Source: Bacteroidales bacterium (GTDB lineage: Bacteria; Bacteroidota; Bacteroidia; Bacteroidales; P3). Taken from it: 64,000 nt of DNA. The position numbers and the translations under genes are program-made. Positions 1 to 9,124 of the stretch are shown piece by piece (the first letter of the stretch is position 1; each line of letters begins with the position of its first letter). The notes beneath the pieces were generated by a model. That model saw only the letters and a program-made list of their open reading frames with translations, was not told the origin of the DNA and did no database searches. The stretch spans positions 60,930 through 124,929 of the forward strand of contig JAFYSZ010000025.1 in assembly GCA_017559135.1 (NCBI GenBank). Reading direction: 5' to 3'.

Positions 1-719
1 ACGCCTAACCAAAGATAAGGAATCTTGAAAATAGATTTTTGAGACTTTTCTTCTGCTGATTCGTCTTCGTTTTTAACCTCAGGAAGTTTTGCTAACATAA
101 CCATTAACGCTAATAAACACAACAATGTCGTAATAACAATATAAGGTGTCTTGATTCTCATTGCTAAAAGGTCTAATTGAGTATTTTTAGCTTCACCTGT
201 AAGGTTTGCAATGTTTGAGGTTATTTCGTCCATTCCAGAGAATAAAACGCTACTTATTAGTAAAATGCCTATCATTCCTGCACATTTGTTGAATAATCCC
301 ATAATGGACATTCTTTTTGCAGCCGATTCTATTGGTCCAAGTATTGTAACGTAAGGATTAACTGCGGTTTGTAAAAGTGCAAGTCCTGTCCCTTGAATGA
401 ATAAACCTACTAAAAACATCATATAATCTCTACTTTGAGCTGCTGGAATAAAGAGTATTGAACCTATTGCCATAACTAAAAGTCCTAAACTCATTCCTTT
501 TGCAAATCCTGTCTTCTTTAATATCCAAGAAGAAGGGATTGACATTACGAAATAGGAAATATAGAATGCAAATGTTACCCAATATGCTTGTGAGTCGGGT
601 AGTTCGCAAGCGGTTTTTAGGAAAGGGATAAGTAAACTGTTTAACCAAGTTACAAATCCAAATACAAAATATAATAAGCCTATGATTGAAAGGCTGAACA
701 TGTAATTGTTTTTCTTCAT
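1..719 (-). CDS. FHS-family sugar:H+ symporter (GluP/FucP-like), partial
   Basis: Translating the minus strand from the ATG at 719 gives about 239 residues with no stop before the window edge, so the C-terminal part of the gene lies outside. The first helix reads FGFVTWLNSLLIPFLK, the hallmark of the fucose/glucose-galactose:H+ symporter branch of the major facilitator superfamily. A QGTGLALLQTAVNPYVTILG segment, also typical of the family, follows near residue 110. At least five membrane helices are visible before a charged cytoplasmic loop (around residues 215-230). It should take up a hexose across the inner membrane. The gene begins 32 bases after the tamL stop on the same strand, with a possible -7 element (TATTTTTG on the minus strand, 740-747), so it may have its own promoter. 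The substrate cannot be decided from this sequence. Confidence 0.85.
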   Translation of the reverse strand, partial: MKKNNYMFSLSIIGLLYFVFGFVTWLNSLLIPFLKTACELPDSQAYWVTFAFYISYFVMSIPSSWILKKTGFAKGMSLGLLVMAIGSILFIPAAQSRDYMMFLVGLFIQGTGLALLQTAVNPYVTILGPIESAAKRMSIMGLFNKCAGMIGILLISSVLFSGMDEITSNIANLTGEAKNTQLDLLAMRIKTPYIVITTLLCLLALMVMLAKLPEVKNEDESAEEKSQKSIFKIPYLWLG

Positions 720-751
720 ATCTTTTATTTTTAAGTTTGCAAAAATAATAA

Positions 752-3157
752 TTAAAATGGATATCCGATGCCAAATTGCAATTGTAAGTCTTTGAAATCA
801 GTATCTTTTATTACCCATCGCTCTCCTTGCGGTTTTGAGGGATCATGTAGTTTCATGGCTAAATCTAAACGTATTATTAGAAATTGAATGTTGAGTCTGA
901 GTCCTAATCCTCCACCAATTGCAAATTCTTTATAAAAATCATTTAATTCAAATTGTCCGTTTTCAAATCCTTTTTGTTCATTGATTGTCCAAATGTTGCC
1001 TGCGTCAATAAATGTTGCTCCTTCAAATATTCCACTTATTGGAAAACGATATTCTATGTTAGTACCTATCGCAATATCTCCTGCTCTGTCAAATCTTAAT
1101 TCCGATTGTGGAGAACTACTTCCTGGTCCTAATTCTCTTAATTGCCAAGCTCTATTGTTGTTTGCTCCTCCTGCAAAGAAACTTTTTTCGTATGGTAGGT
1201 TTTTTGCATTGCCATAATAATATCCTATGCCAGAAAAAAATCTAGTAACAAAAGTACTTTTTTCTTTTACATAAAAATATCTTACAAAATCAAAGTCTGC
1301 TCTTACGTATTGTGAGTATGGAATATTGAAAATCTCGTATTGCCCATTATTATTTTTTGATTGATTGAATATATTGCTAAGCAAATACAAAAAGTTTCCT
1401 GCTGCTTCTAAATTAGTTCTTATGTAATTGAAATTTTTTCTTTTGTCAATATCTTGTCCGTTATAGGTATAACTGAATCTTGTGTCCATTACCATGTGAT
1501 CTGTCATTTGATATTGTATTCTTTTATCCAAACTTTGTATCAAATCGTTATAACTATCGTCTGTTATTTCCAAATCTACATAGTTTAGTTCTATTGGAAC
1601 AAAAGAAAACATATTATGATTATTCGTACGCCAAGAATATTCGTAATTTAATGTAGAAATATTTCTGTCAAAGTATGTTCTTTTTTGAGTGTTGAATGCC
1701 ATTCTTAAAGAAGTGTGCGGTCTGAAATTCATAGAGTAGAAATTTGTACTGAAAGGTGCTAAGAATCGTGGTAATTCTATTCCAAAATCAAATCCAAACT
1801 CAAACGCATTAAAGAAACTCCATCTGTTTTCTCCTTTATTTGAGAAAATATCACTTCTTACTTCTGCTGCAAGTTTGATATTTGTAGAAAAAATTTCGGC
1901 ACCTTTGAAAAGGTTATTGTGAGAGAATCCAAAATTGATTTCAGAACCGAGAGTGGAACTGTTTTGTATGTTTAGACTATTGTTTGCGTTAGAAAAATTA
2001 AACTCAAATGAACTTGTAAGATTTATAGGCTTTGACATAGAAAGTTTTATCAAACAATCCAATGCTAATGTGTCCTCTTGACTCTCGTTATTTGTAGGAG
2101 AAAACGAAATATCTATGTATTTGAAGTTTTGAAGCTGAGAAAGGGCATCAAAAGTGTTCTTTGCCAAAGAAGGAGAAAAGAGATTGCCTTTTTGTAACAA
2201 GATACTCCTTGCAATAGGTTTGTCTTTAATAGACTGATGTTCACTTCTAATGAAATATAATGCAGAGCCTTTTGATTTACTTGTCTGTTTATGAAAAACT
2301 ATTGAAGTATCAATAGGAGGAGTGTAAAGAGAAGAGGTAGATGGATAGTAATCAGGATAGATAAATACTTTATTGATTTTGTAAGGCTTGTGTTTTGTTT
2401 CTATTATGCTGTCATTATTTTTGTAAGAAGGAGTTTTGATTATCATTTCGATGTTTAGAGCATTCGCATTTAGGTTTGTGTCAATAGCAAATTCAATATA
2501 ATTTTCATTAAAGGAGAAATAACCTTTTCCTCTCAAATTAGAAGCTATTTTTGATCTTATTTCTTTAAGAATAGATTCATCATAATATTCATCTTTTTTT
2601 ATTTGTCCTAATTCTTTCATAGAAAGAATCTCTTTTTTCAAAGTATAGTCTTTGCTACTAACAGAGAAATTATTGATTTTATAACGAGCAGGAATATCAA
2701 CAACATAAATTATATTACGCCTTGTTTTATATGTTGTCCAAGGAGCATACCATCTTCTTACTAATGTTAGACTATCCTTAACCTTTGCATTGAAAACACC
2801 TTTTGTTTTAAGATATATTCTCATATCTTCCACAGTGTTTTTTGTAAGTTTATTGTTTATCTCCACAGGTTTTGAACCCAAAGTACGAAAAACTCTTTTT
2901 GATAAAAAATTTATCGAGTCATTATCTCCTGTTTCCGAAAGAGAGTAGAAATACATACCCCATTTAATTCCAAGAAATCTTCCGTTAGGATCTTGTTTTA
3001 TTAAGTTTTTTAAGTCGGATTTGTCAATGAGTTTAGAATTACTTATAACTTTATTGTTAGATAAAAGATAACCATCTTCTCTAATGAATTTAGAAGGAGT
3101 ACATGAACAAAAAATAATTGTTACCAACAATATGTATAAGTAATTTCTTGTGTTCAT
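752..3157 (-). CDS. tamL: TamL-type lipoprotein of the BamA/TamA (Omp85) family
   Basis: This 801-residue protein has a lipoprotein-like signal (IIFCSCTPSK, probable lipidated Cys20), then POTRA-like repeats up to roughly residue 350, then a long barrel domain. FAGGANNNRAWQLRELGPG, around residues 660-680, is the conserved barrel-loop motif of the Bacteroidota Omp85 family. The chain ends in an aromatic beta-signal (FGIGYPF). Known family members insert or assemble outer-membrane proteins together with TamB; the lipidated form, TamL, is characteristic of Bacteroidota. It is the last envelope gene of a minus-strand series (carboxypeptidase, barrel protein, waaA, tamL) and is separated from waaA by a single base, so co-transcription is very likely. 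The family call is firm; the exact role in this organism is inferred. Confidence 0.88.
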   Translation of the reverse strand: MNTRNYLYILLVTIIFCSCTPSKFIREDGYLLSNNKVISNSKLIDKSDLKNLIKQDPNGRFLGIKWGMYFYSLSETGDNDSINFLSKRVFRTLGSKPVEINNKLTKNTVEDMRIYLKTKGVFNAKVKDSLTLVRRWYAPWTTYKTRRNIIYVVDIPARYKINNFSVSSKDYTLKKEILSMKELGQIKKDEYYDESILKEIRSKIASNLRGKGYFSFNENYIEFAIDTNLNANALNIEMIIKTPSYKNNDSIIETKHKPYKINKVFIYPDYYPSTSSLYTPPIDTSIVFHKQTSKSKGSALYFIRSEHQSIKDKPIARSILLQKGNLFSPSLAKNTFDALSQLQNFKYIDISFSPTNNESQEDTLALDCLIKLSMSKPINLTSSFEFNFSNANNSLNIQNSSTLGSEINFGFSHNNLFKGAEIFSTNIKLAAEVRSDIFSNKGENRWSFFNAFEFGFDFGIELPRFLAPFSTNFYSMNFRPHTSLRMAFNTQKRTYFDRNISTLNYEYSWRTNNHNMFSFVPIELNYVDLEITDDSYNDLIQSLDKRIQYQMTDHMVMDTRFSYTYNGQDIDKRKNFNYIRTNLEAAGNFLYLLSNIFNQSKNNNGQYEIFNIPYSQYVRADFDFVRYFYVKEKSTFVTRFFSGIGYYYGNAKNLPYEKSFFAGGANNNRAWQLRELGPGSSSPQSELRFDRAGDIAIGTNIEYRFPISGIFEGATFIDAGNIWTINEQKGFENGQFELNDFYKEFAIGGGLGLRLNIQFLIIRLDLAMKLHDPSKPQGERWVIKDTDFKDLQLQFGIGYPF

Positions 3158-3158
3158 A

Positions 3159-4370
3159 TCATATTTTTAGATAATTTATGATTTTGTCGCAAGCACCTGT
3201 TTTTTCTTTTACATAATTTTTCGCTGCATTCGCAGATTCATTGTAAATATCTTTATTAAACAACAATGTTTCAAAGATTTTTTCTAATTCTTCACCATTA
3301 CTTATGCTATAAGCCGCTTTTAGATTTATTAAATCAATAGCTTCTTGAAATTTATGGTAGTTTGTGCCAAAACAAATAGGCTTTCCAAAGGTTGCAGCCT
3401 CTAATGTATTGTGAATTCCTACACCAAAACCTCCACCAATATAAGCAATATCACAATATTGATATAGATTAGATAAAATTCCTATGCAGTTAATGATTAA
3501 AATATCAGATACTTTTTTGTTATTAGCTAATTCAGAATAAAGAATTGAGTCGGGAAAAAGATTTTGTATTTCATTTATGTGATTTTCTCCCACAAGGTGA
3601 GGAGCAATTATTAGTTTTATGTCAAAATTCTTGATTGCTTGTTGAATTATTTTTTCATCTGCTAACCACGAACTACCTGCTAATATTATTTTTTTGCCAC
3701 CTTCACAAAATTTTTCTATATCAGGAAAAGATTTTGCATTGTTTGCGATAGTAATTACTCTGTCAAATCTTGTGTCTCCACTGATTGATACGTTATTATA
3801 GCCTATACTATTTAATAAATTGGCTGTTTGTTTATTTTGAACAAAAAAATGTTCAAAGTTTTTTAATTGTTTTGCAAACCATTTTCCATACCAAGAAAAG
3901 AAATATTGATTTTCTCTCAATATAAGCGATATTTGAAATAATCTTCTGCCTTTTAAAGCTGAAATGTAGTTGTACCAAAATTCGTATTTTACAAAAAATA
4001 TTAAATCTGGATTTACTTTTTCAACAAATTTCCTTGCATTCTTTTTTGTATCGTTAGGAAGATAAACTACACAATCGGCTAATGAGTAATCTTTTTTTGA
4101 TTCATAGCCCGAAGGTGAATAAAAAGAAAGCAAAATCTTATATTGAGGGAATTGTCTTTTTATTTTTTCAATCAAAGGACGTCCTTGCTCAAATTCTCCT
4201 AATGAAGCACAATGAAACCATGCTATTTTATCCTCAGGATTTAGACTTTGCAATTTGTCAAAACATTCTTTTTCTCCTTTTAACATTGTTTTAATTTTAT
4301 TATTAAAAGGAGAGATGAGATGAAGTACACCTATATAAATATGAATGAAAATATTGTATAAAAATTTCAT
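3159..4370 (-). CDS. waaA: 3-deoxy-D-manno-octulosonic acid (Kdo) transferase
   Basis: The 403-residue product is a GT30 glycosyltransferase that adds Kdo from CMP-Kdo to lipid A precursor at the inner face of the inner membrane. The N-terminal membrane anchor (MKFLYNIFIHIYIGVLHLIS) is followed by FHCASLGEFEQGRPL, in which Glu59 corresponds to the family's catalytic base. The C-terminal Rossmann half has GSSWLADE and the donor-site stretch GGGFGVGIHNTLEAATFGKP. Length is close to the usual 400-425 residues. It lies between tamL (one base away) and the barrel gene upstream, which places LPS synthesis and outer-membrane assembly in one transcription unit. Whether it adds one or two Kdo residues cannot be told from sequence; many Bacteroidota add one. 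Confidence 0.93.
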   Translation of the reverse strand: MKFLYNIFIHIYIGVLHLISPFNNKIKTMLKGEKECFDKLQSLNPEDKIAWFHCASLGEFEQGRPLIEKIKRQFPQYKILLSFYSPSGYESKKDYSLADCVVYLPNDTKKNARKFVEKVNPDLIFFVKYEFWYNYISALKGRRLFQISLILRENQYFFSWYGKWFAKQLKNFEHFFVQNKQTANLLNSIGYNNVSISGDTRFDRVITIANNAKSFPDIEKFCEGGKKIILAGSSWLADEKIIQQAIKNFDIKLIIAPHLVGENHINEIQNLFPDSILYSELANNKKVSDILIINCIGILSNLYQYCDIAYIGGGFGVGIHNTLEAATFGKPICFGTNYHKFQEAIDLINLKAAYSISNGEELEKIFETLLFNKDIYNESANAAKNYVKEKTGACDKIINYLKI

Positions 4371-4380
4371 TACTTAAATT

Positions 4381-5172
4381 TTAGAAATATATTTTATCGG
4401 CATCTCTTCCATAGAAAGGAAACATCCAACCTATTTTTAAAGTAAGCATTCTATCATAATAAAGTGTGTTATCGCCTCTGCGTAAATCAAATTGATAATT
4501 TCGCGTCATCTTTGTCCAAGCATTATCAAATTGAATACCGATATAAAAGTTTGCGAAATTCTTTTTGCTCATGTGAATGTATCCTAAAAATCCTGAAAGC
4601 ATTGCTCCTCGCATTTGTCTATCGTATCCTAATGCGTAATCGCCTTCAATTTGAGGAGCATCTGTAAGAGTTGGCTGATAAATTATTTGATGTTGTAAAA
4701 AGCCTGCACCCAAAGTTATCATCAATCCTGAATTTGGATTAGAGAACCAAAGGGGTATTACTTTTCCTCCGAAAAGAGATAAACTCAAATTTCTATTGTA
4801 AGCCACAACTCCTGCATTTGTTCCGTCCATTCCTATAACAAACGGATCGGAAGTATTGACTAACATTTCGGAAAGTATGTCATTTTTTATTTTTACGTTA
4901 TCTGAGCCAAATTGAAAACCAAATTCAAAATAGTAAATCCAATTTTGTTGATTTTTCCACCCTAAATTTGTGTTTATTGTTATGAAAGGATCGTATCTAT
5001 TACCCATTTCTCCATAAGGAAGTGTCCAACCTGCTGATGCTGTAAAGAAAGGTGTACTGATAGCGGTGTCTTGTCCTGTGATTATTTCCCTTCTTTCTTG
5101 TGCATTAAGAGTTGAAGAGAAGAAAATACTTAGAAACGTTACTAAGGTTAAAAATCTATTTACACTTTTCAT
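4381..5172 (-). CDS. Predicted outer-membrane beta-barrel protein, function unknown
   Basis: The 263-residue product starts with a clear Sec signal peptide ending in LNAQ (about residue 24). The remainder alternates short hydrophobic, aromatic-rich strands with polar loops (for example FEFGFQFG, LSLSLFGG and FYIGIQFDNAW), as expected for a barrel of 8-12 strands. The last residues (IYF) are aromatic. No enzymatic motif is seen. It is ten bases upstream of waaA and fourteen bases downstream of the carboxypeptidase gene, so it is probably translated from the same mRNA. I do not recognise a characterised family. Confidence 0.75.
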   Translation of the reverse strand: MKSVNRFLTLVTFLSIFFSSTLNAQERREIITGQDTAISTPFFTASAGWTLPYGEMGNRYDPFITINTNLGWKNQQNWIYYFEFGFQFGSDNVKIKNDILSEMLVNTSDPFVIGMDGTNAGVVAYNRNLSLSLFGGKVIPLWFSNPNSGLMITLGAGFLQHQIIYQPTLTDAPQIEGDYALGYDRQMRGAMLSGFLGYIHMSKKNFANFYIGIQFDNAWTKMTRNYQFDLRRGDNTLYYDRMLTLKIGWMFPFYGRDADKIYF

Positions 5173-5186
5173 ATTTTATTTTTGTT

Positions 5187-6863
5187 TTATTGTTTTATAA
5201 AAATTAAAGTCTTGGTTTCCTTTTCCAAAAATACGTTAAGAAAATATACTCCTGCTGGTAATTCTGAAACATCTATTGTATTTGTGAAATTATTTCTATG
5301 ATTTATTAAAATATTTCCGCGAAAATCTGAAATATTGTACGCAAATAATTTTTTAAAACAAAGAAATAATTTGTCGCGACAAGGATTTGGATAAATCATT
5401 GATTTACTTGATAATTCTTCATTAGGAGTTAATGAGGTTAAAGAAGGAGATAGGTAGATGTTTTGTGTTAGAGTTGAATTGTCTTCTATATTTATATTTA
5501 CAATCGTGTCGTTGTATCCTTGCGAATGTATTTTTATTTCATAATTACCTGAAAGCAATGGACGGAAATAATAACCTTGATGATTAGAATAGGTAAATAA
5601 TGAATCAAAGTCTATTCCTAAAACTTCTATTGTTGCATTACTTATTGTTTCTTGGTTTGTTATGTCTTTGATTACGCCTTCTACTCCTGTTAATGAATTG
5701 TTTATAAATCCAATTAGACCATCTTTTAAATAATTCCAATAAAGTGGTAAACGATTTGAAGAAGGTGTTTTTGTGGTACTTACTTCTAAGGTTATTTCTC
5801 TTGCTTTTGTGTAATAGTTTTGCCAATCTTGACGCGAACCATATATTCTGTACCAATCGCCTCCGTTAGTTATTCCTGTATGAGATACATCTGTGAAATA
5901 ATTTTGACCTCCTGTGTTTCTAACTTCTGTAATAAAGGTTTGGCAAAGGGTTAAAAACCAATCTTTATCTGGATGTGATTTTTGGTTTTCTGTCCATGTA
6001 TCCCAAGGGTAGTTGCAAACTTCTGCTCCTCCGTGGAGATTGATTGATAAGTCAAAGTCTTCTTCTAATGCATATTGCATAAAAGCTAATGTTTCTTTTT
6101 GATGTTCTTCTCCGTCAGGGTGAGAACCATATTTTGGATTGGGAAAATTGCGATTTAGGTCAATATAATTTGCATTGTAGCGTGTTGCATTTGATATGTT
6201 ATTGTCTCCTCCTGCATAAACTCCATCAGGATTTGCAATAGGACAGATATATATTTGCATATCTGAGATTAGTTGTCCTATTTCGTTGTTTGATTGGTGA
6301 TTTTTTAAAAGATAGTCTGCTAATCGCAATAAAACAACAGCCCCTGTGAGCTCATCTCCGTGTATTGTGGAACTATAAAAAAACTTTGGATTGTTTTCTG
6401 TCGTGTTATTGTAGATTTTTAAAGATAAGATTAAACGATTTTCTGTTGAAAAGCCAATTGTGTCTAATCTACAAATGTTAGGAAAGTCTTGTGCAAGGTT
6501 TTGCATTAAATCTACATAAACTTGATATGAAGGATAGCAATTCCAGGATAACATTTCTTCAATTGAGGTTGCTACTTTTATTAGTTTTTCTGATTTTTCT
6601 TCGTTATAAAGTCTGTAATCAAGGCCTAATGTGAGAAATTTATTGAATTGTTTTTCGTTTACATAGACCAAGTATTCATTTTCAATTTTTTTGTCTATGC
6701 TTGTAAATAAAGATAGGTTTTCTAATGTGTTTTCGTTTGCTTTTACTAATATTTTTGCTTCTCCGCGAGCGGATAATATTTCTCTTACTTTATTGTAGTC
6801 TTGTGCATTGCCGATAAAGACAATTAATGTTAAAGCAAAAATAAAAGTAATAATTTTTTTCAT
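5187..6863 (-). CDS. Secreted M14 zinc carboxypeptidase with T9SS sorting domain
   Basis: The 558-residue product has a signal peptide (residues 1-20), a propeptide-like region to about 100, and an M14 catalytic domain at about 105-390. The zinc ligands are His168 and Glu171 (IHGDE) and His277 (NLHGG); Glu360 in EITLEVS is the catalytic glutamate. DLNRNFPNP, the usual substrate-binding region, is present. A carboxypeptidase regulatory-like beta-sandwich follows (about 395-475). The last roughly 75 residues form a type A T9SS sorting domain (IYPNPCRDKLFL ... LPAGVYFLNV ... IFIKQ). Family knowledge predicts export by Sec and T9SS and release or anchoring at the cell surface, where it would trim C-terminal residues from peptides, in keeping with amino-acid fermentation. 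It follows the rnf terminator; I see no convincing promoter of its own in the 77-base gap. Confidence 0.92.
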   Translation of the reverse strand: MKKIITFIFALTLIVFIGNAQDYNKVREILSARGEAKILVKANENTLENLSLFTSIDKKIENEYLVYVNEKQFNKFLTLGLDYRLYNEEKSEKLIKVATSIEEMLSWNCYPSYQVYVDLMQNLAQDFPNICRLDTIGFSTENRLILSLKIYNNTTENNPKFFYSSTIHGDELTGAVVLLRLADYLLKNHQSNNEIGQLISDMQIYICPIANPDGVYAGGDNNISNATRYNANYIDLNRNFPNPKYGSHPDGEEHQKETLAFMQYALEEDFDLSINLHGGAEVCNYPWDTWTENQKSHPDKDWFLTLCQTFITEVRNTGGQNYFTDVSHTGITNGGDWYRIYGSRQDWQNYYTKAREITLEVSTTKTPSSNRLPLYWNYLKDGLIGFINNSLTGVEGVIKDITNQETISNATIEVLGIDFDSLFTYSNHQGYYFRPLLSGNYEIKIHSQGYNDTIVNINIEDNSTLTQNIYLSPSLTSLTPNEELSSKSMIYPNPCRDKLFLCFKKLFAYNISDFRGNILINHRNNFTNTIDVSELPAGVYFLNVFLEKETKTLIFIKQ

Positions 6864-6881
6864 ATCTCTTTAAAACGACAA

Positions 6882-6922
6882 ATAAAACCAGTCGAAGAAT
6901 ATAATTCAACGACTGATTTTAT
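6882..6922 (-). terminator. Rho-independent terminator of the rnf operon
   Basis: A 13-base-pair stem pairs 6882-6894 with 6910-6922, with one wobble pair and a 15-base loop. On the minus strand it is followed by a T-rich stretch just after the rnfE stop codon (6941). Confidence 0.75.
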
Positions 6923-6940
6923 TGCAAAATCAATCTGTTA

Positions 6941-7528
6941 TTATTGTTTTGATTTTAATTTGTTTACTATTGCAATTAGATAGCCTAATGCGATAAAAGC
7001 ACCAGGGGCAAGAACAAATACTAATATTCCGTCTGCATCTCCTATGAACTTCATTCCAAAAATAGAACCTGAGCCTAATACTTCTCTAACTATACCTAAA
7101 ATTGTTAATCCAAGAGTGAATCCAAGTCCCATTCCTATTCCGTCAAACATTGAATCAACAACTCCATTCTTACTTGCAAAGGCTTCTGCTCGTCCTAATA
7201 TTAAACAGTTCACAACAATCAAAGGTATAAACAATCCTAAACTTTCGTAAAGTGAAGGAAGATAGGCTTGCATACATAGTTGCAAAACTGTAACGAATGA
7301 TGCAATAATTACAATGAATGCAGGGATTCTTACTTTATCAGGAACAAGGTTCTTTAATAAAGAAATTGCTATATTACTCAAAATTAAAACGAACATTGTG
7401 CATAATCCCATTCCCATTCCGTTGATTGCAGAGGTTGTTGTTCCTAAGGTAGGACACATCCCTAATAATAAACAAAATGTAGGGTTTTCTTTTATGATAC
7501 CGTTTATTATAATTTTAAATTTATTCAT
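6941..7528 (-). CDS. rnfE: Rnf complex subunit RnfE
   Basis: The 195-residue integral membrane protein has six hydrophobic segments and the RnfE/NqrD signatures PTFCLLLGMCPTLGTTTSAI near the start and FIPLIVVNCLILGRAEAFAS in the middle. RnfE and RnfA are paralogous antiparallel membrane subunits that together carry an iron-sulfur centre in the membrane path between ferredoxin and NAD; the Cys within LLLGMCPTLG and the one in VVNCLILGR are the conserved ligand positions. It is the last gene of the operon, four bases from rnfG, and is followed by a strong terminator. Its usual downstream partner rnfA is absent here and lies at 33446-34024. Confidence 0.93.
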   Translation of the reverse strand: MNKFKIIINGIIKENPTFCLLLGMCPTLGTTTSAINGMGMGLCTMFVLILSNIAISLLKNLVPDKVRIPAFIVIIASFVTVLQLCMQAYLPSLYESLGLFIPLIVVNCLILGRAEAFASKNGVVDSMFDGIGMGLGFTLGLTILGIVREVLGSGSIFGMKFIGDADGILVFVLAPGAFIALGYLIAIVNKLKSKQ

Positions 7529-7532
7529 AACC

Positions 7533-8132
7533 TTATTTGTTTTGTTGTTTTTGATATTCCATAAATACGTTGTAAGCTGTTTTTACTGAGGCTATAAATG
7601 CTCTTGAAGTGATAGTTGAGGCTGTTATTGCGTCAATTTCTCCTCCGTCTTTGCTTACTTTGAAACTTTCTTCTGATGGATTTTTACCTCTAATGTCTTG
7701 TTTATTCCTTTCTGTCTTGAACCAAGAAGAGGCTTTTTCTCCTAAACCAGGTGTTTCGCTCATTGACAATATTACATAGTTTACAATATTTCCTTCTCCG
7801 TCAAATCCAACCATTGATTTTATTTGTCCGCCGTAACCATTATTATCAAAAGTTTCTACTGCAACAGCAACAAGTTTTTCATTTTCAAAAGCTGGATATA
7901 CAACAAACTTTTCTGAATAAGAATTTAATGAAATCTCTACGGGATTCCCTATTTTCATATTGGCATTATCAGGTAAAACCTCTTTTATAGCATTAGTTTT
8001 TTTTGCTTCTGCTGCATTTTCAATAGGTGTTTTAGTCAAAACATAAACACCTCCAAGAATTGCAGATGCTCCAAAAGAGATAATGGCTAATGACATTACC
8101 ATGTTTTTTAATGAAGAATTTAATTTTGCCAT
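7533..8132 (-). CDS. rnfG: Rnf complex flavoprotein subunit RnfG
   Basis: The 199-residue product has one N-terminal membrane helix (about residues 10-33) and an extracytoplasmic FMN-binding domain. SETPGLGEK (about 124-132) is the conserved FMN-site motif. The covalent flavin attachment motif, normally S/T-G-A-T, reads TAST here (residues 170-173, in DAITASTITSRAF), so the phosphodiester-bonded threonine (Thr173) is kept while the Gly-Ala pair is changed. RnfG passes electrons across the outer face of the membrane within Rnf. It sits between rnfD and rnfE in the usual order. Confidence 0.93.
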   Translation of the reverse strand: MAKLNSSLKNMVMSLAIISFGASAILGGVYVLTKTPIENAAEAKKTNAIKEVLPDNANMKIGNPVEISLNSYSEKFVVYPAFENEKLVAVAVETFDNNGYGGQIKSMVGFDGEGNIVNYVILSMSETPGLGEKASSWFKTERNKQDIRGKNPSEESFKVSKDGGEIDAITASTITSRAFIASVKTAYNVFMEYQKQQNK

Positions 8133-8153
8133 AATTCTATCGTTTTTTATTTT

Positions 8154-9107
8154 TTAATAACCAAACTTCTTTGGTTTACATATCTTATTTATCAAAGGAG
8201 TTACTGCATTCATAATCAAAATTGCGAAAGAAACTCCTTCTGGCATTGGACCAAAGCAACGGAATATAATGGTTAACAAACCGCAACCAACACCAAATAC
8301 AATTTGTCCTGTTTTTGTTATTGGACTTGTTGCCATATCGGTTGCCATAAAAATTGCACCGAGCATTAAACCACCGGCTAAAATGTGAGTTGTAGGATCT
8401 ACTGTTATTCCTGCTAAGTAAAGTATTCCTGCAAATAACCAAGCAGAACCTATAAAGGCAACAGGAATATGCCAAGAAATCACTTTTCTTAACAGCATAA
8501 ATAGTCCTCCTAAGATAATTGCGATTGCAGAAACTTCTCCGAAACTACCACCTGTTGATCCTATAAACATATTAATTAAATCAAGACTTTCTCCATTTTT
8601 TATCATTGACAATGGAGTAGGACCTGTTAATGCGTCAACTATTTTCTCACCTCCAAATAATGGATTGGCTTTTGGCCATTCTGACATTGCAACATTTGTA
8701 GGGAAAGAAAGAAATAAGAAAACTCTACCTACCAATGCAGGGTTGAAAGGATTCTTTCCTAATCCTCCAAAAGTCATTTTCCCAATGCCTATTGCAACTA
8801 ATGCTCCAATTATAACTATGTAAAAAGGAATGTTTGATGGTAAATTAAATGCTAAAAGCATACCGGTAATTATTGCAGAACCATCTGAAATTGTCTGTTC
8901 GCCTTTTAATAAAAACTTTTGAATTAACCATTCAAATAATATACAGGCTGTAACAGATACAGCGGTTACTGCTAAAACTCTTAACCCGAAAAAATACACC
9001 CCAACCAATAAGGCAGGAATAAGTGCAATAACTACGCTCCACATTATGCTTTGTGTGGTATCTTTGCTTTGTACGTGTGGAGAACCTGAAACTTTAAGTA
9101 ATGCCAT
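8154..9107 (-). CDS. rnfD: Rnf complex subunit RnfD
   Basis: The 317-residue membrane protein is an NqrB/RnfD family member with about nine or ten helices. Family motifs include GMLLAFNLPSNIPFY, GGLGKNPFNPALVGRVFLF and GAIFMATDMATSPIT. DALTGPTPL (158-166) contains Thr164, the residue expected to carry covalent FMN. RnfD is the core flavin-bearing subunit coupled to Na+ or H+ movement. The rnfG start is 21 bases downstream; upstream it is preceded by a non-Rnf gene rather than directly by rnfC. Confidence 0.93.
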   Translation of the reverse strand: MALLKVSGSPHVQSKDTTQSIMWSVVIALIPALLVGVYFFGLRVLAVTAVSVTACILFEWLIQKFLLKGEQTISDGSAIITGMLLAFNLPSNIPFYIVIIGALVAIGIGKMTFGGLGKNPFNPALVGRVFLFLSFPTNVAMSEWPKANPLFGGEKIVDALTGPTPLSMIKNGESLDLINMFIGSTGGSFGEVSAIAIILGGLFMLLRKVISWHIPVAFIGSAWLFAGILYLAGITVDPTTHILAGGLMLGAIFMATDMATSPITKTGQIVFGVGCGLLTIIFRCFGPMPEGVSFAILIMNAVTPLINKICKPKKFGY

Positions 9108-9124
9108 TGTTCTATTTTTTTATT

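Noticed and set aside
430..774. 114-codon minus-strand reading frame
   Set aside because: It overlaps the FHS transporter in another frame; the transporter frame gives clear family motifs and membrane helices, this one does not.
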